Shown here piece by piece: positions 48,301-61,318 of a stretch of 64,000 nt of DNA. Each line of letters opens with the position of its first letter. The first letter of the stretch is position 1. The notes beneath the pieces are model-generated. The model searched no databases. It saw only the letters and a list, made by a program, of their open reading frames with translations, and was not told the DNA's origin. The DNA is from Acanthaster planci (Eukaryota; Echinodermata; Asteroidea; Valvatida; Acanthasteridae): positions 1,284,412 through 1,348,411 of the forward strand of contig NW_019091409.1 in NCBI RefSeq assembly GCF_001949145.1, in the 5' to 3' direction. The position numbers were made by a program, and so were the translations under genes.

Positions 48301-51300
48301 AAGGAATAATGCAAACTGTCTGGAGCACAAAACACTAGAGGCACCTCACTTCTTGATCGGATATCACACAATTCAATTTGGATATTCTTTTTTTGCAGGG
48401 GCTGGCGTTTATCTGTTTGTCAACCAAGTAAACAGTTTGTTGCAATTGATCAGACTGATGTCTTCAATACACTGCCCAGCATCAATGTTCATCACATCTG
48501 CCATGTGCAACTATTTCAATGCAAAGTGATAGCGTCACTGACCATTTACCAAAATGAATTGTAGATGTACATCCTCATGTATGCTTAACTTGTTACTGAC
48601 TGGCGTACCAAGAAACCAAGAATTTAAACCTTCGGAGCTTGAGGATGAAGTTATGATTGTATTTAATTAGTGTAGTATTTGCAGATTTTTGTATTTGATT
48701 TTCTGTACACAAACCCACAGTTTAAGAAGCATTTTCTGCTGGTCTATGCCTTGACAAGCCTGACGAGTCTCTTTGGGCTGAAAGCCCTCTCTGTCTTCTT
48801 GCTGTACACCCTGTTGACTTACCTTGCGTCACGGACAAAGTCAGCAGCAGTGGTCTGGATCATCATTGGGCTGGAAATTCTCAGCATCAACTGGGGGTCT
48901 GTGTCTGTATACCTGGTGAGGCCTGAATTTTCTATTGCTTACTTCCTAGTTTGAGGTAATCTACATTTAAAAACATCTTTTTAAAAAGTGGGTTTTTATT
49001 TTTATTTTATTTTGGGGGATATGGTTGCTCCAAATGTAAGATTTAGAACTGATTGTTGGTACTAAGTCATTTGATTAAAGTTGAATAAGGCAATACCAGT
49101 CCAGTGATGATTGACTGCTACGTGAGAAGCTGTTACTAAGATAGCTCCACACTCATGCAAATGTTGAATTCGTTTTGAAATTTGGTTATAAATCAGCCTA
49201 TTGGTCTGCCAAGCATTGAATGCTCACAGTTTGACTGACATGTGCACAAGTATCGTCCCACCTCACAGTAGTCTTTTAGCTAGGATTTGAAAAGTGGGAG
49301 TGCAAAATGAAAAGCATGGAATGCAATCTGATTAGAGTCCGAAATTTGTGTGCGAACTTGAAGCACGCAACACGAGCGCGTGGCGCAAAGTCCCTTACGA
49401 CCGGGATCCAGGGCCTGCATCAGAGCCCTGGAAGCTCTGCCTATTTTACACACTCTCTGTTGGTCTCTGATGAATTTCTGACTTTTTTCTGAGAGTTTTG
49501 CCTTTTCAAACAAAAAAGTAACAGCTTTTAGAAAAAAATTAAATTGTAAAACTGTGTGCAATTGTTGTTTTATATAGTGTGATTAAGCAGCCCTGCAACA
49601 AAGAAGCAAATAATGACAAACAGCTTGGAGCAGATTTCTCGCAACCGCATTAGTTTGTTTTTTAAAAAACAGGTATGCAAGTAATACTTGACATGCTTTT
49701 TTGTGCCCTTTTTTATGCAATAGAGTACATTCGGATTATTACGTGATAAGCAAACAAAAATAAAATAATGATATAAAATGAATCCGGCAATTTGGCTGAG
49801 AACAAGCAAATTGAGTACAAGACTTGACTTCAATGTGGATGCAAAAATACATGTTGTACATACACACTGTAGCTTGTACTTAGGCTGTACTTACTTCAGA
49901 TTGCAAACCTGGGGGATGGGTGGGGTGGCACTGACCTTTGCTGGGAAAGGAGGGGAGGCACACGGCCACTGTGGTTTTGTCATTGCCTCACTGATGGATT
50001 TTAATTGTGGATGCTGGCAAGGTGTTTGTATGGTCCAACATGCCAGTCTGTGTACATCAACTTGACTTCTTTTTCAAGTTAAAAAAAATTAATGCTCTGT
50101 GCACATCCTGACCTTCTAACGGTGAACATTTTAAATTTACTGCGAGCTGAGGACACTTCAGCACCATTGTCTGTACTACTTTGCGAAGGAGGAGCTTTTC
50201 TTTTGCTTAAACAGCTGTGAATAGTGTGCAGTATTGTGTTCATTTGACTTAAAATCGGGCACAGATGGTTCTCTCTTGATCGATTTTGATCCTTCTGAAT
50301 TAGCCCATGGGTACATGTAGCTCAGTTGTCTCCAGTTACTCTGATGAGCACAGCGAGTGGACAGTGCCCTCAAACATTGAGCGCAACCCTCATCACCATG
50401 AGGTCACCTCCTTGTTGCTGTTCAATCAACAGCGGTCCCTCTTCCCAGACGAAGAATTATACAACCACGTGGTCTTCGGTACAGCTCTTTGCCTGTGTCG
50501 TCTTCTCAGCTTCAGCCTGGAGTACTGCAGACGCGTCCAGCAGTTGAGAGCAGCCGGTGCTAAACAGCAGGAGGGCACCGATGAAGGCTGGGGGCTCTTT
50601 GACCTCTTGGTGTACAATTTCTACTTGCCACTGTTTGCCAGCGGACCCCTACTGACTTACGACAAGTTTTCACTGCAGGTGAGTCGAATTCTTGTCTTCG
50701 GTAAGTCTTGAGACTCCCTGGAATGTTCCAAGCCTTCTGCTTCCCAGGATTTCTAATCACTGCAGTCGTTCACTGTTTTCGGTGTTTGTTCAAGCAATTA
50801 GAAGTGAACGCTTTTTATCAGATTCAGCTGCTTTGGCAGAACGATCCAACTGATTCCCTTGAAATTGGTCTTTTAAAGATTGCAATGTATTCCCCACCAG
50901 ATGGCAGACCATTGCTAAGCTACTTGTACAGCATGTGCTTGATCATTTCAACACAGAATACAAATCTTCACATTCGATATTGAAAGCAGCAATGGACATA
51001 AAGCAGCTGTCATCCTCCATCCCAACTAGTTACCCAACAAAGAATAACCAGGAGTATTTATCTGTCTTGCCATTCTCAGCAGTTTCCCAACATTAAAGGA
51101 ACCAGGAAATGATTTTTTTTCTTAGAATCACTTTTTGTGTATATCTGTACTCTTCTTCCATGTTCGAAGACTGTTTGATATCTTTTTTGAGTTATGTGAA
51201 CTGAGCGGTGCACTTTTTGAAACATTAAAAATTGACCAAGCATTTCTGGACAAGTGAGGGCGCTTTTGCTTTGATGTAAATCCAGGAGGACATGGTTCAG

Positions 51301-54300
51301 GTTGCAAGTTTTCATGTTCAAATTGTGAACCCAAATTTGCCATCTGGGAACATTTCTGTGAAAAAGATTTTTGCCGGATTATTGCCATATACTTATACAG
51401 CAATGAATTGCCAAAGAAAATAAAATCTGCCATAGCAGAGGTAAAAAAAAGAAGTTTTCTGTGCACAAATCAGTGCAACATTAAGATTCAGTACCATGAG
51501 TGACATTATAGTTGTGGTCATGAATATGCAAATATGCATTAGCATAAAAACCAAAAAAGCATCAAAATATGGGTTAAAATTGCAAAACAAAAATTTAAAA
51601 TCAGGTTAATTGAAACCCAAAGATGCAATTTCAAGGGTTTTAGTAAAATTTGTAAAAATATTTCTACTTCCTGGTTCCTTCAACATTATTCTACAAATTG
51701 ATGTATCAACACCAGCAGAGGCCAAGATTTGCACAAGAGAGCATATTTTAACACAGCACTTGTTCTGCCACACCGATCATATGGCATTTACTTTGCCCTG
51801 TGTACTGTAGCTCATTTGTTTGCACTTCCTATGTCAGATCAATCAGGCTCCCAGACTTTTCACAAAGGCCGAAGTTAAGAAAATCCTGAAGGAGTCTTGC
51901 CGTTACATTTTCTGGACAATCTTTGTTGAGTTTGTGCTACATTTCTTGTACTTTCCTGCATTCCATCAAGTCCGACTTGTCTTCCAGTTCCTCCCAACAT
52001 GGTCAATAGGTGAGTGAGCTTGGTAAACAACTGGCTTGCAAGGACAGCAAGGAGAACCAAATCTTTAACAAATATTTCCAACTGTGTGGTCTCTTGATTC
52101 TAGTTGCAAATTCTCCATTCTCTAGTCAGTATTTATGTCTTGTTTACCTCTTTGGGAACACATAGTCTAGGTTGTATCTGGTAACTTGTGTTCACAAGCA
52201 GTGAACAGAAGGTACACATGAGCAGCTTTACTCAAGTTCACGTCTCATGAAAAAATCAGGTGGAGACGGGTTGATGGAAACACTACGAAACAAGGCATGG
52301 CAGACTCCAAACTTGCTGTTGGGAACAAGAATCAATTTTGTTGGATAGATTGTCATCATGGCAATATCAGATTCATTCAAGCCAAAAAGTGCTAGAAGGT
52401 GAAGTCTTTTCCATGGTGTTTAATGCATATGACTTGTGCAGGCCGTGACAAATTTTTTTTTTTTAGCTTGCCGGATCGGGCAGGTCATGCCATAAATTTG
52501 CTTGCCCGAATTAGATCAACACTTGCCCAAGATTTCTCAGAATCCACGATTATTATGGTTATTTAACTTAGGCCTACTGCATGCATGCAGTCTTTTATTA
52601 GGCCCCCAAAACAGTTGTGCTTCTAATTACATGCCTCTTAAAAATAGGGTCAGTAGGTTGGAATTTTTTTTTATTTTTGGGGGGGTCAATTTTTTCGTTC
52701 TCATTGAATGGCATGAATGGGGACGACAGCTTCCAAAATTATCTCAAAAAGTGATGAACACCTGTATTAATCGATGTAAAAATTTCTACAGGCGACAATT
52801 CACAAGAATTATGGGCAATTCACACAGTGTGACTCAGGCAATCACTGGCCAACAATGTTTCGCGTGGTAAGTGTGCGTGAGGCATCCAGACCAGTGGGCA
52901 AAAAACCTTGTGCCCTGGCAGGAAATTTGTTGAAAGACGCTCGGTTCATGTACGAGCAAATTAAACTCAAATTAAACTCATGAACACAAAAAATACACAC
53001 ATTAATAAGATACCAAGTTCTGTGAAGAAACTTATAGAAAACCTCTTGCAACATTGATTTTTTTTTTTTTTTTTTTTTAACCTGTGGCTTTAGGGTTGCG
53101 TGCATGTATGGCTGATGTAGAGCAATCGACCGAAACGTACAGTACATGTATAGACTGGTTCTGGTTGCTACATTTCTTTGCATGGGCACGGCGGGAACCA
53201 GAGCAGCTTCGTTTAATATATTGAGCTTTGGGCACACGTGTTTTCACCACTGCGACAGTGAAACGTTAATGAGAACTCGTGAAAATAACGGAAGTATCTT
53301 TCCAAAAATTGCAAATGTAAGTACGAAAACATACAAAAACAAGCATTTTAACGTGAGAAAAAGTTATTGAAAGATATTTTGTGAAGACAGAAAAGACATC
53401 AGCTTTTCCGGACTTGCCCAAACGGTCACACCTAGTTAGAATTTTAATTGCCCGAATGAAAATTTGATTGCCCTGGGCTATCGGACAGGTGATTCGTTGC
53501 GGCCTGGACTTGTGTCTTGTTCCCTGAAAATGAGGTGTAGTAGCCAATGCGTGCCTGGACTTGGTGTGGACTCCATACAGGAAGGGTAGATGACATCGTG
53601 TGGCTAGTATTAACACACGACAAGTTTTCTTCTGAATACGCACAAAACCTCTTGCATCTTGCTAAGGAGTGTACTTGAGTGTGGGTACATAGTAGCATTA
53701 TCGTATCTCCGTTTTTCTTTTAGAGGTTTACTTGTGGGCGGAATCAGAACTGTTATGAATTCTGAGGAATTAATAAGATACATGTACTATCACATACATT
53801 GGGTTCTGTTAACAAGAGATGGAGCCTGCCAACCATTGAGCTACATTAAGGCGATAAGCTGCATACATGTGCCCATTGGCATGTTTACATCTGGGGGATT
53901 TTCCAAAACTCGGCTTTGTCACTCCGTCAGACTTAATCTCTGACATCAAAACCACTTATAGCACTATACTGTTTGCTCCAGTAGCAAAGCATGAATTTTT
54001 ATTGAGCCCACAACTTCAAAGATGTGATGAACCATCAGACAAAGCCGGAGATAGGGACGAGTATTGGAAATTTCTTGGTTGACCTCCCCAGTGTGTTAAA
54101 GATAGAACCATTGATGTTTTCAACCTGTATTCAACCACTTATAGTATGAAAATAAACTTGAACCTGAAACTTCCCTGCTCACATTACGTACCTGTACATA
54201 CTTGAGTATATGGCACCAATTGTATATGATCGTCACCCTGGCCTGTCTGTATTTCACCAGTGAAGGGGTAGCTGTGCTCGGTGGGTAAGACTTGTCTCCT

Positions 54301-57197
54301 TTCTTTTGTCCACTCACAGCTGGTGTTGGTCTCTGCCACTTATTGTTCTTCCAAGTCAAGTACCTTGTGACTTACGGCTTACCTCGTGCTATAGCACTGT
54401 GGGACCGCATCGACGCACCATTGCCGCCTATATGTGTACTTGCGATGTATACATTCCAAGACATGTGGAAGTGAGTGATCAGAATTCTGAACAGGTTTTG
54501 TTCATATTTCATAATCAGGGATATTTGATGTGGAACAAATGTACAATTGTATAAAGGCACAAATACTTTTCTCTCACACTGATAGATACATAGGCTTTTT
54601 ATGTTTCAAAATTGCCCATTGTGGTTTTTAGAAACCTCCATATCAATCGAGCTGATGTACATTGCACAAATACAACTTCAGTTTAGATAATTCAAGCTCA
54701 GCGAGTGTTGTTCCAACTTTGGGGGAAAATTGAGGCACGTTTGGGCGACAGACGTTCGGAATTAAGTAGCGTAAATCTGTGCCAGTCAGTGGGGGATGGG
54801 GTCATTGGAAAGTCTAGTGACCTTTAATCTAAGTGTGCTTCTTGGTGTCTCCCCCAAACTGCAGGAGGATGGTTAAATGGTTAAAAATAAGTGGAGGGAG
54901 GAGCCTGCATCCACCTCCGTCCCCACCCTTTTAGATTTACATCCATTAAAGTATTTTATAATAAATTTATCTTTCCTACCAAATGATCTTCACATTACTT
55001 TTCTTCCCATCTTCTCCTACAAATGATGTACATGTACTGTTACTCCTTTTTGTGTCCTTTGATCCCAACAGATACTTTGACAGAGGTCTTCATTCACTGT
55101 TGGTGAGGTAGGCTAATTATTGCAGAAGTATTTCTTTTCCACCTTGCATTTCAGTGGTATATTTGCCTTCCTCAAATCCTAACTGCACAAGGAACCAGTG
55201 CTGTCGTCTTTAAAAATTAACTTTTTGAGAGACATCAAGCCTCTTGTAAAGTAATCAACGCTAGGCTCGCACTTAAACTTTGTAATTTTTCATTTTAGTG
55301 GATTTTGGAGGATCTTGGTTTTCATACTGGTTGTCCCAAAACAATTTTGTTCATTTCTCACGTAACCTTGTTAATTTAGTGATGGTGAGCCTGAACCAAG
55401 CATGATTGGAACCGTAAAAATCACTCACTTTGGATTTGTTAGGTGCAATTTACATCCCCTACAATGATCGCATAAGTTATACCAGAAATTCTTGCGCAAG
55501 TCACAAAGTTCCTCATTGCTTAACTGAATTTGTTGTGGGGCCCATGTAGTGAAACTTGGCGTAAGGGAAGTCATGCCATTGTGTGAAAAAAATCAGCTGC
55601 TGATGTCATATGTGTATTCCACAGCACTATCTACATTCCCATGGGGGGCTCCAGGCACGGTTTCTTCCGTCAGCTCCTGGCCTCCATGCTTTGCTTCTCC
55701 TTTGTCTTTGTCTGGCATGGCCTGGAGACCCATCTCTTCTACTGGGCTCTGATCAACTGGCTTGGCACGGTCAATGAGATGGTGATCCAGAAGGTTACCC
55801 ACTGGCTTGGAGTCCTCCCTTATCTTGTGAGTAGAAATGTTATGCATGCAATCAGGTCCAACAGTCCTAACTAACTCAAAACATGATAGCTATGTAGACC
55901 AAATCTGACCTGAAACAGATTTGAGCTCCCCAAACCGAATCTTACATACATAATGTTAAATTTAACCCACATCAACCCGAAACTGTACCGACCCTAAAAA
56001 CTTGGCTCAGACAGATATTCCTGTGCAGACAGCATTTTGTGCCTCAACTTAACTGCATTGCATAAATTCATTTGGGAAAAAATTGTCACCAGAACACAAT
56101 ACTGTTGCAGTGCAAGGGCGGAACTAGAGTGGGTTTGAGGCCGAACCCATGAGCGCAAGCGGTCCGTGAAAAAGAGTGTATACAACGGTGTCGCCCATCA
56201 ACCCCTCCCTTTCCTGAAAGCTAGATCCGCCCCTGCAGTGTATCTATTTTACAATCGAAGTTGAAGTTTAGAAATGAACACTGTTTAAAAAATCATGCAT
56301 CTTGGTCATACCATGCACTGTGACTCTGCAATCATAATGCATGATGTGAATGTCCGAAATGCTTTTCGCCCCTAACGATTTGCAAGCAGAGTAAATACAT
56401 TCAAGGCCCCTCAAATTATGAGGTGAATTAAAATGTTTTCATTGTCTTTCACAACACATAATTACTGATTTCCTTAAAATAGCAACCCATAATGAATACA
56501 ATTGAGTTTCTTTTTTTTCTTCTCAACAGAAAAGTAAACTATCCTCCTCCATGTACTGTAGATTGTTGGGTTTAATACTGACTCCAAATTTCATGGCCCT
56601 AGCCTTGTCAAATCTGGTGTTCTTGGGAGGCATTCGCACAACTAATACCTACTACTACAGACTTGTACAATCAGGTAAGATACTCACTGTAAATTCACGA
56701 TTGTTGACCACAGTTTTGCGAGACAGTGCCATTTGCTTACAGGCAATTTACATGTAGTGGAGTTTTAAGAGGTTGTTTGTGGCAGCCATCTTCCCGGTCA
56801 GTGCTTTTGTTATGGGGAATATGCATAAAAGGTCTACTCATATATCCCTACGGAATAGAAACACTGACTTGAAAGATGGCTGCCATGCACAACCTCTGTT
56901 GGAGTGAATTACAGACAACAAAGTGAACATGAGGCAGTCCACAAAGACAGACATCTGTGATTCAAGCAAAATTTCTGTAGGAGTCCAGAGAATGCAGATC
57001 AAATAACCTAAGCATATTCACTTCTTCAATTTCTTTAAAGCAAATCTCAAGTTTCGTCTCATCATCTCGTTTCCACAGATTCACCCTGGCCTCTCTTCAC
57101 AACTTTCATCACATTTTACGTTATTCTGCAAGTTGCCAAGGCAGCACATCAGCACTTTGGCAAAACCTATTTGTGTAAAAAACTTTATGCAAGTTGA
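45343..57197 (+). CDS. HHAT: Hedgehog acyltransferase (protein-cysteine N-palmitoyltransferase)
   Basis: Eleven coding exons encode 593 residues: 45343-45547, 46037-46104, 46815-46928, 48721-48915, 50304-50678, 51838-52009, 54320-54470, 55072-55107, 55625-55826, 56530-56674 and 57079-57197 (stop TGA). Phases join throughout. HHAT is a multi-pass ER membrane enzyme of the MBOAT family that puts palmitate on the N-terminal Cys of Hedgehog. Landmarks are DVSDFEWSYW, a run of hydrophobic helices, LLVYNFYLPLFASGPLLTYD, FFQVKYLVTYGLP, the catalytic Asp in KYFDRGLHSLL (55079-55081), IYIPMGGS and the MBOAT His in FVWHGLETHLFYW (55716-55718), then ALSNLVFLGG. The kept His argues against the inactive HHATL paralog. 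It is about 100 residues longer than human HHAT (493), with a hydrophilic N-terminal stretch (about residues 1-45) and a longer loop in exon 5. The start ATG at 45343 is the first in frame; an in-frame ATG follows three codons later. Confidence 0.95.
47075..47512. mobile_element. hAT-like element with GGCCGTCC ends, about 438 bp
   Basis: The left end CAGGCCGTCCAAAAAAGTAC is inverse to the right end TACTTAATGGACGGCCCC. The interior repeats GCGTAC/GTACGT motifs. An 8-bp duplication is not clear (AATGCTAA against AATGAAAT). In HHAT intron 3. Confidence 0.6.
47675..48029. mobile_element. MITE with terminal inverted repeats of about 100 bp, TA-flanked
   Basis: GAGCTTTCCACTAATAG through TAATTATGCAC, ACAAATGGCCTTGGC, AGGGCCAT and GTGCGATTTTGAT is repeated in reverse on the right side down to GTGAAAAGGTC. 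TA lies on both sides (47673-47674 and 48030-48031). 355 bp, no coding content. Long TIRs with TA suggest a Tc1/mariner-type foldback element. In HHAT intron 3. Confidence 0.8.
52439..53506. mobile_element. hAT-superfamily nonautonomous transposon, 1068 bp
   Basis: A perfect 8-bp target duplication GACTTGTG lies at 52431-52438 and 53507-53514. Left end CAGGCCGTGACAAAT, right end ATTCGTTGCGGCCTG, which are inverse. Subterminal TTGCCCGA and TTGCCC motifs occur near both ends. No transposase frame. In HHAT intron 6. Confidence 0.88.
56768..56899. mobile_element. Hairpin MITE, arms of about 36 bp
   Basis: AGAGGTTGTTTGTGGCAGCC then ATCTTCCCGGTCAGTG pairs with CACTGACTTGAAAGATGGC then TGCCATGCACAACCTCT. 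The loop is about 60 bases. In HHAT intron 10. Confidence 0.65.
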
Positions 57198-58399
57198 AAG
57201 TGACTTTAACCTGTCCTATTTATTATTTAATTGTCTGAAATACTTTCAAAGTGTTCCAAAGAGTAAAACAAGATCTGGAGAATGAAATGAACAAAGTAAG
57301 TTAGTACTGAGAATAATTAAGATAATCAAGAATAATTAAGAGTATTATTATTACTGAAAGTAGGTCACTTGGGAGACATTCCCATAGGAACGTGCACAAA
57401 ATTTTCCAAACTTTACTGTCCCATAATTCAATATTCCCTAATCCGATCTTAACCAAACTTTGCATGTTTTCCTTCCAGACCCTAATCTATCATCTCTCAA
57501 AATGTGGACAATAAAAATTTTCCTCCTTTTGGTATTTGGAGCATTAGGGAGACATTGAAATTGTCTCCTTAATGACCGATGTCTCCCTAATGTTGAAAAA
57601 TTTACCACAAAATGTCTCCCAAGTGACCTATTTGGAAATATTTATGAAGTGCACCTATCAGACCAGTACACTTGTGCTGAAGATGCTACGCTGTTATTGT
57701 CTCTGCTCACTGGACCAAATAACAGCACTGAAATCATCTCAGCTACCTTACGAGAATACAGCTTGATGTTGTTACATGTAGCTTAGTTGCAAACCAAACA
57801 ACCATCTTTGCTTTGTTATTTTACATTGTTTGATTCTGATTGCTAAGCTTTTGTCACTTATGTTGTTTTTTATGTTATCTTTGTGTTTTCTGTTGTTGTC
57901 TCGATCTGGTATTATTTATTTTACCATTGGTTGCTTATTGTTAGTATTATCTATATTCTGTTAAAATCTTTTCACCAGCATTTCTTGACTGATCATCCAT
58001 GTATGGACCTTATTTTTCTCTATTTTGTACATGTGGGCTCCTGTAGTGTTCATGTTAATATAAACTGCTGTCTTTTATTTACTTCTTTTGACATATATAC
58101 AGAGAGAGGGTTTTCTAATAAGTTAAGTTTTTGGTTTGTTTATCATGCTCTATGTTTCACCTTTTCCCCTTGCTATAATATCATTTTCCTCTCACTCATA
58201 AAACAGGACACCTAGGAATACTAAACTATGCATTAACCAATTTATCATTAATTTTTTTTTTAAATAGGTTGTACAGGAATTTTCTTCATTGCCCGAGACT
58301 AACTGATACGCAGCAATACAAAATGTATCAACACAAGCAAACTGGTACTACCAAAAGAGAAGCTTCACTTTGTCGATAAGCTTGACTGAACAAAAATAA

Positions 58400-58980
58400 T
58401 ATCAAAGATGTCTTGGTAGAAATCAATGGAATTTTCAGCAAACAAAAGAAAAATGATCTTCCCAATGATTTCAAGAATGGTGACAATCTCATTTCCAGCC
58501 CATCTGTTATAGCTAAAGCTTTTAACATTTTTTTTACTGACACTGGTTCCTCTTTAGCCAGCCAAATTTCTCCTGGTACTCATTTCACAGAATCTTTGCA
58601 TATAATCCTAATTCTTCCTTGTTTTTCCTGACCTCTACTAATAGTCAGGAAGGTTGGCAGAAAGCTGAAGAGTGGTTTTTAATGGCTTCTGCTCAACCAT
58701 GGTGAAATCTGATCTGTCTTCCATTGCTCACCATCCTAGTTGGCTTTTATTCTGTCCTGTTTAACTGTTTCTGTTCCTCTTGCTCCCAAGGTCATTGAAA
58801 TCCTTCCTATTTTTAAAAGCAGCAATGCTCACATAAACAACTACTAGCCTATCTCTATTGTGCCTTGTTGTTCCAAGATTCTGGAATGACTTGTCTTCAA
58901 CTGTCTTTCTCACTTTTATTTCTCATATTTTTTCCGTCAACATTTGGGATCTTCACGATCACTCACTACTTAGTTCCAAG
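58400..58980 (+). mobile_element. LINE reverse-transcriptase remnant
   Basis: One frame reads VIAKAFNIFFTDTGSSLA, like the stretch before the RT domain of CR1/Jockey-type LINEs. After a break near 58800 another frame reads IPIFKSxxxHxNNYxPISIV-like residues (KVIEILPIFKSSNAH, PISIVPCCSKILE), the start of the RT domain. Stops interrupt it. Unrelated in position and strand to the LINE at 3740-7240. Confidence 0.65.
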
Positions 58981-60029
58981 CTTTGACCCTCCCTGTTTTT
59001 TACATATTTGATCGAAAACAACGTGTACCGTGTACCAATTTTATTTTAATTTCCCCAAAATGAGTCTGGAATAAATGTCTTTCTGAACTGAAATGAATTG
59101 GATCTTGCTGTTTGAGATGAGTGGTACCCTTGACTGGCCTTGAGCATAGAGGTAATGTTAGCATAAGCTGATTAAAATCACTGTAGATGCTTATAGACTG
59201 GCCATGCAGGATAGGTTCCACATACGCTTCAGTGACATTTTTATAGATAAATCTGGCATCATATCATGTGTATGTGAAAATCGCAATATTTGTTACAGTT
59301 TGTTTTCCTTTTTTAAACAAAGATATACATGTATTTTGATGTATTTGAAAAAAGTACAAATTAATTTTTGTCTCCAACAGTTTACATTTCTCTGGAGCAC
59401 TGATTCTTTGATATTATCTTTTGTTACATTTTTCTTTTGTTAAAGCTGTAAGAATCTTTATAGAAATGTAGAGGTATGTCTACACATTAAAGATATTGTC
59501 AGTAGTGTATCCAGATGGGTTTGCCCACAGGAACATTTTACCTATAAATCTCTAAGTGGTTGAGAGGGGAGCTTGTTAGAGGATACTTTTAAAAATGATG
59601 GCAAACTACAGTTTGTTCAGAATCTATATTTATTGTCTGTGTATAGACGAAATAATAAACCATGGAATTGCTATCACTAATCATTGGCATGCCCCCCATG
59701 GCAAAAGCAGTGTAATAACTATTGTACAAACCAACTGTTCTGTAACAGTCAGTTTGTTCAAAATCTGACAGCATTGTAGTAGAGATGCCTTAAGATCAGA
59801 GGACCACAAGATCAACACAAGACCATCCATCACAAGACCTCTAGTTTGAACTCAAGTCACAAGCATACCTACGTTAACGACGCTGTTCATCCTGTTTTGT
59901 GTGACCAGTTTGGTGTCTGGTCTTGTGATGGTCTCGACTACAACATTGACTAGCACTATTCTGGCCATTACAAGGTGTTCATAAGTTTGCATGGAGGCTA
60001 GCCAGGTATGGTGGTTTTAGCCTTTTGGA

Positions 60030-60136
60030 AGCATGGCGGACACAATAGGAGGGCGCTATTTGAAGTGGGTAAATTTGGAGCAAACAAAGATTCTACCCAA
60101 ACCAAATAGAACCCTCCTATTGTGTCCGCCATGCCT
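60030..60136. mobile_element. Hairpin MITE, arms of about 33 bp
   Basis: AGCATGGCGGACACAATAGG then AGGGCGCTATTTG pairs with CAAATAGAACCCTCC then TATTGTGTCCGCCATGCC. The loop is about 35 bases. No coding content. Confidence 0.7.
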
Positions 60137-61242
60137 CTAAAACACTAATAGTGCAGTCTATTGTCAGAAAGTAAGAGAAAAAGTCATGAGGTATAGTGAA
60201 TTCTTTATAAATTGGTTGAAAAAAATGGTCAATAGATAAACCTGTGTTGATGTGTTTTATACTTTTGTATGAATTTGATAATCTTTAATGGAGAAAAGCT
60301 TTTTAAGATGAAAATTCCATTTTGCAGCAGGTTTCACCGATTTAACGGCCGTTGCATTGTAGAATGTGTGCCATTAGCATATCCAAAAGGATACATTTAT
60401 AAAAATATGTCGGTCAAAATTTTAGAAATCAAGCATGTGCGTTGTAGATTTTGTTTCATCTTAGCCATTCATGTGTGTCCAAGAGATTTTGGTCTTTCAG
60501 TGGCATTGTAAATTTTTTTCCAGAAATTTACTCAGTCATTCAGAGATTCCGGGTTCAGAATATCCTTGGAGGTAGGAAATTTTGCTCCACATGAGACAAT
60601 TCTGACGTTCCTGTGGGAGAAAAATGAGTTGCATTCAAAACTACCGCTAACTACGGCTAAACTGACTAGACTCAAGGTTGAATCCTTAACAGCCAGGGGA
60701 TGAAACCGCGGTTTGGGGTGGCTCAAAAGTGAAGTTCATTAACTTTCTTGGAACATCCCCATCGGTCGAGGGCGATAGATGCTGGCAGATGGCTGGCAGT
60801 GGTAGCGCATAAACGTAACGCACGGGGCCACTAGAGTCGGAGAGTTGCGCTGCGAGAGCATGCTCTCGACCGCAATTTGTACTCCCGAGTCGAGTTGAAA
60901 CTTTCCAGAGTTTGCAAAGTCGGTTTATTCGTCCTTTTGTGTGTGAGGTGAAGGACTTGTTAAAGTTTATGAATCGCCACGCATCAATCATCTAAACCGT
61001 TGATACACTGTGACCACCAGTATGTACACTGTATGTACAATGCGTGTGAAACGCGTGTGATTATGATGCTGAAAGAAGGACGTGTTTGTGTTGAATTTCG
61101 TACTGTTCATTCAGTTATGCGTCAATGATACATAATTCCTGACCTAAAGAGGAAAATATAACAACACTCTGCTGGAAAATCTGTATCTTTTTGGATGAAA
61201 AGAAGGTAGGTAAAAGATTAAGAAAAAGTTTCTTTGGCAAGG

Positions 61243-61318
61243 TTTGGATGAACACCAGGCCGATACCATTGGCTAACAGCTTTGGATGAACACCAGGCCG
61301 ATACCGTTGGCTAACAGC
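61243..61318 (+). repeat. Direct tandem duplication, 38-bp unit x2
   Basis: TTTGGATGAACACCAGGCCG and the rest of a 38-base unit occur at 61243-61280 and 61281-61318, with one mismatch (ACCATTGG against ACCGTTGG). Confidence 0.9.

Noticed and set aside
45343-57197. HHATL (inactive paralog) as the identity
   Set aside because: The MBOAT catalytic His (WHG) and the Asp before it are both present, as in HHAT.
57572-58215. Frames of 64 and 110 residues downstream of HHAT
   Set aside because: AT-rich, Phe/Leu/Ile-biased chance frames with no family match; HHAT already ends at 57197.
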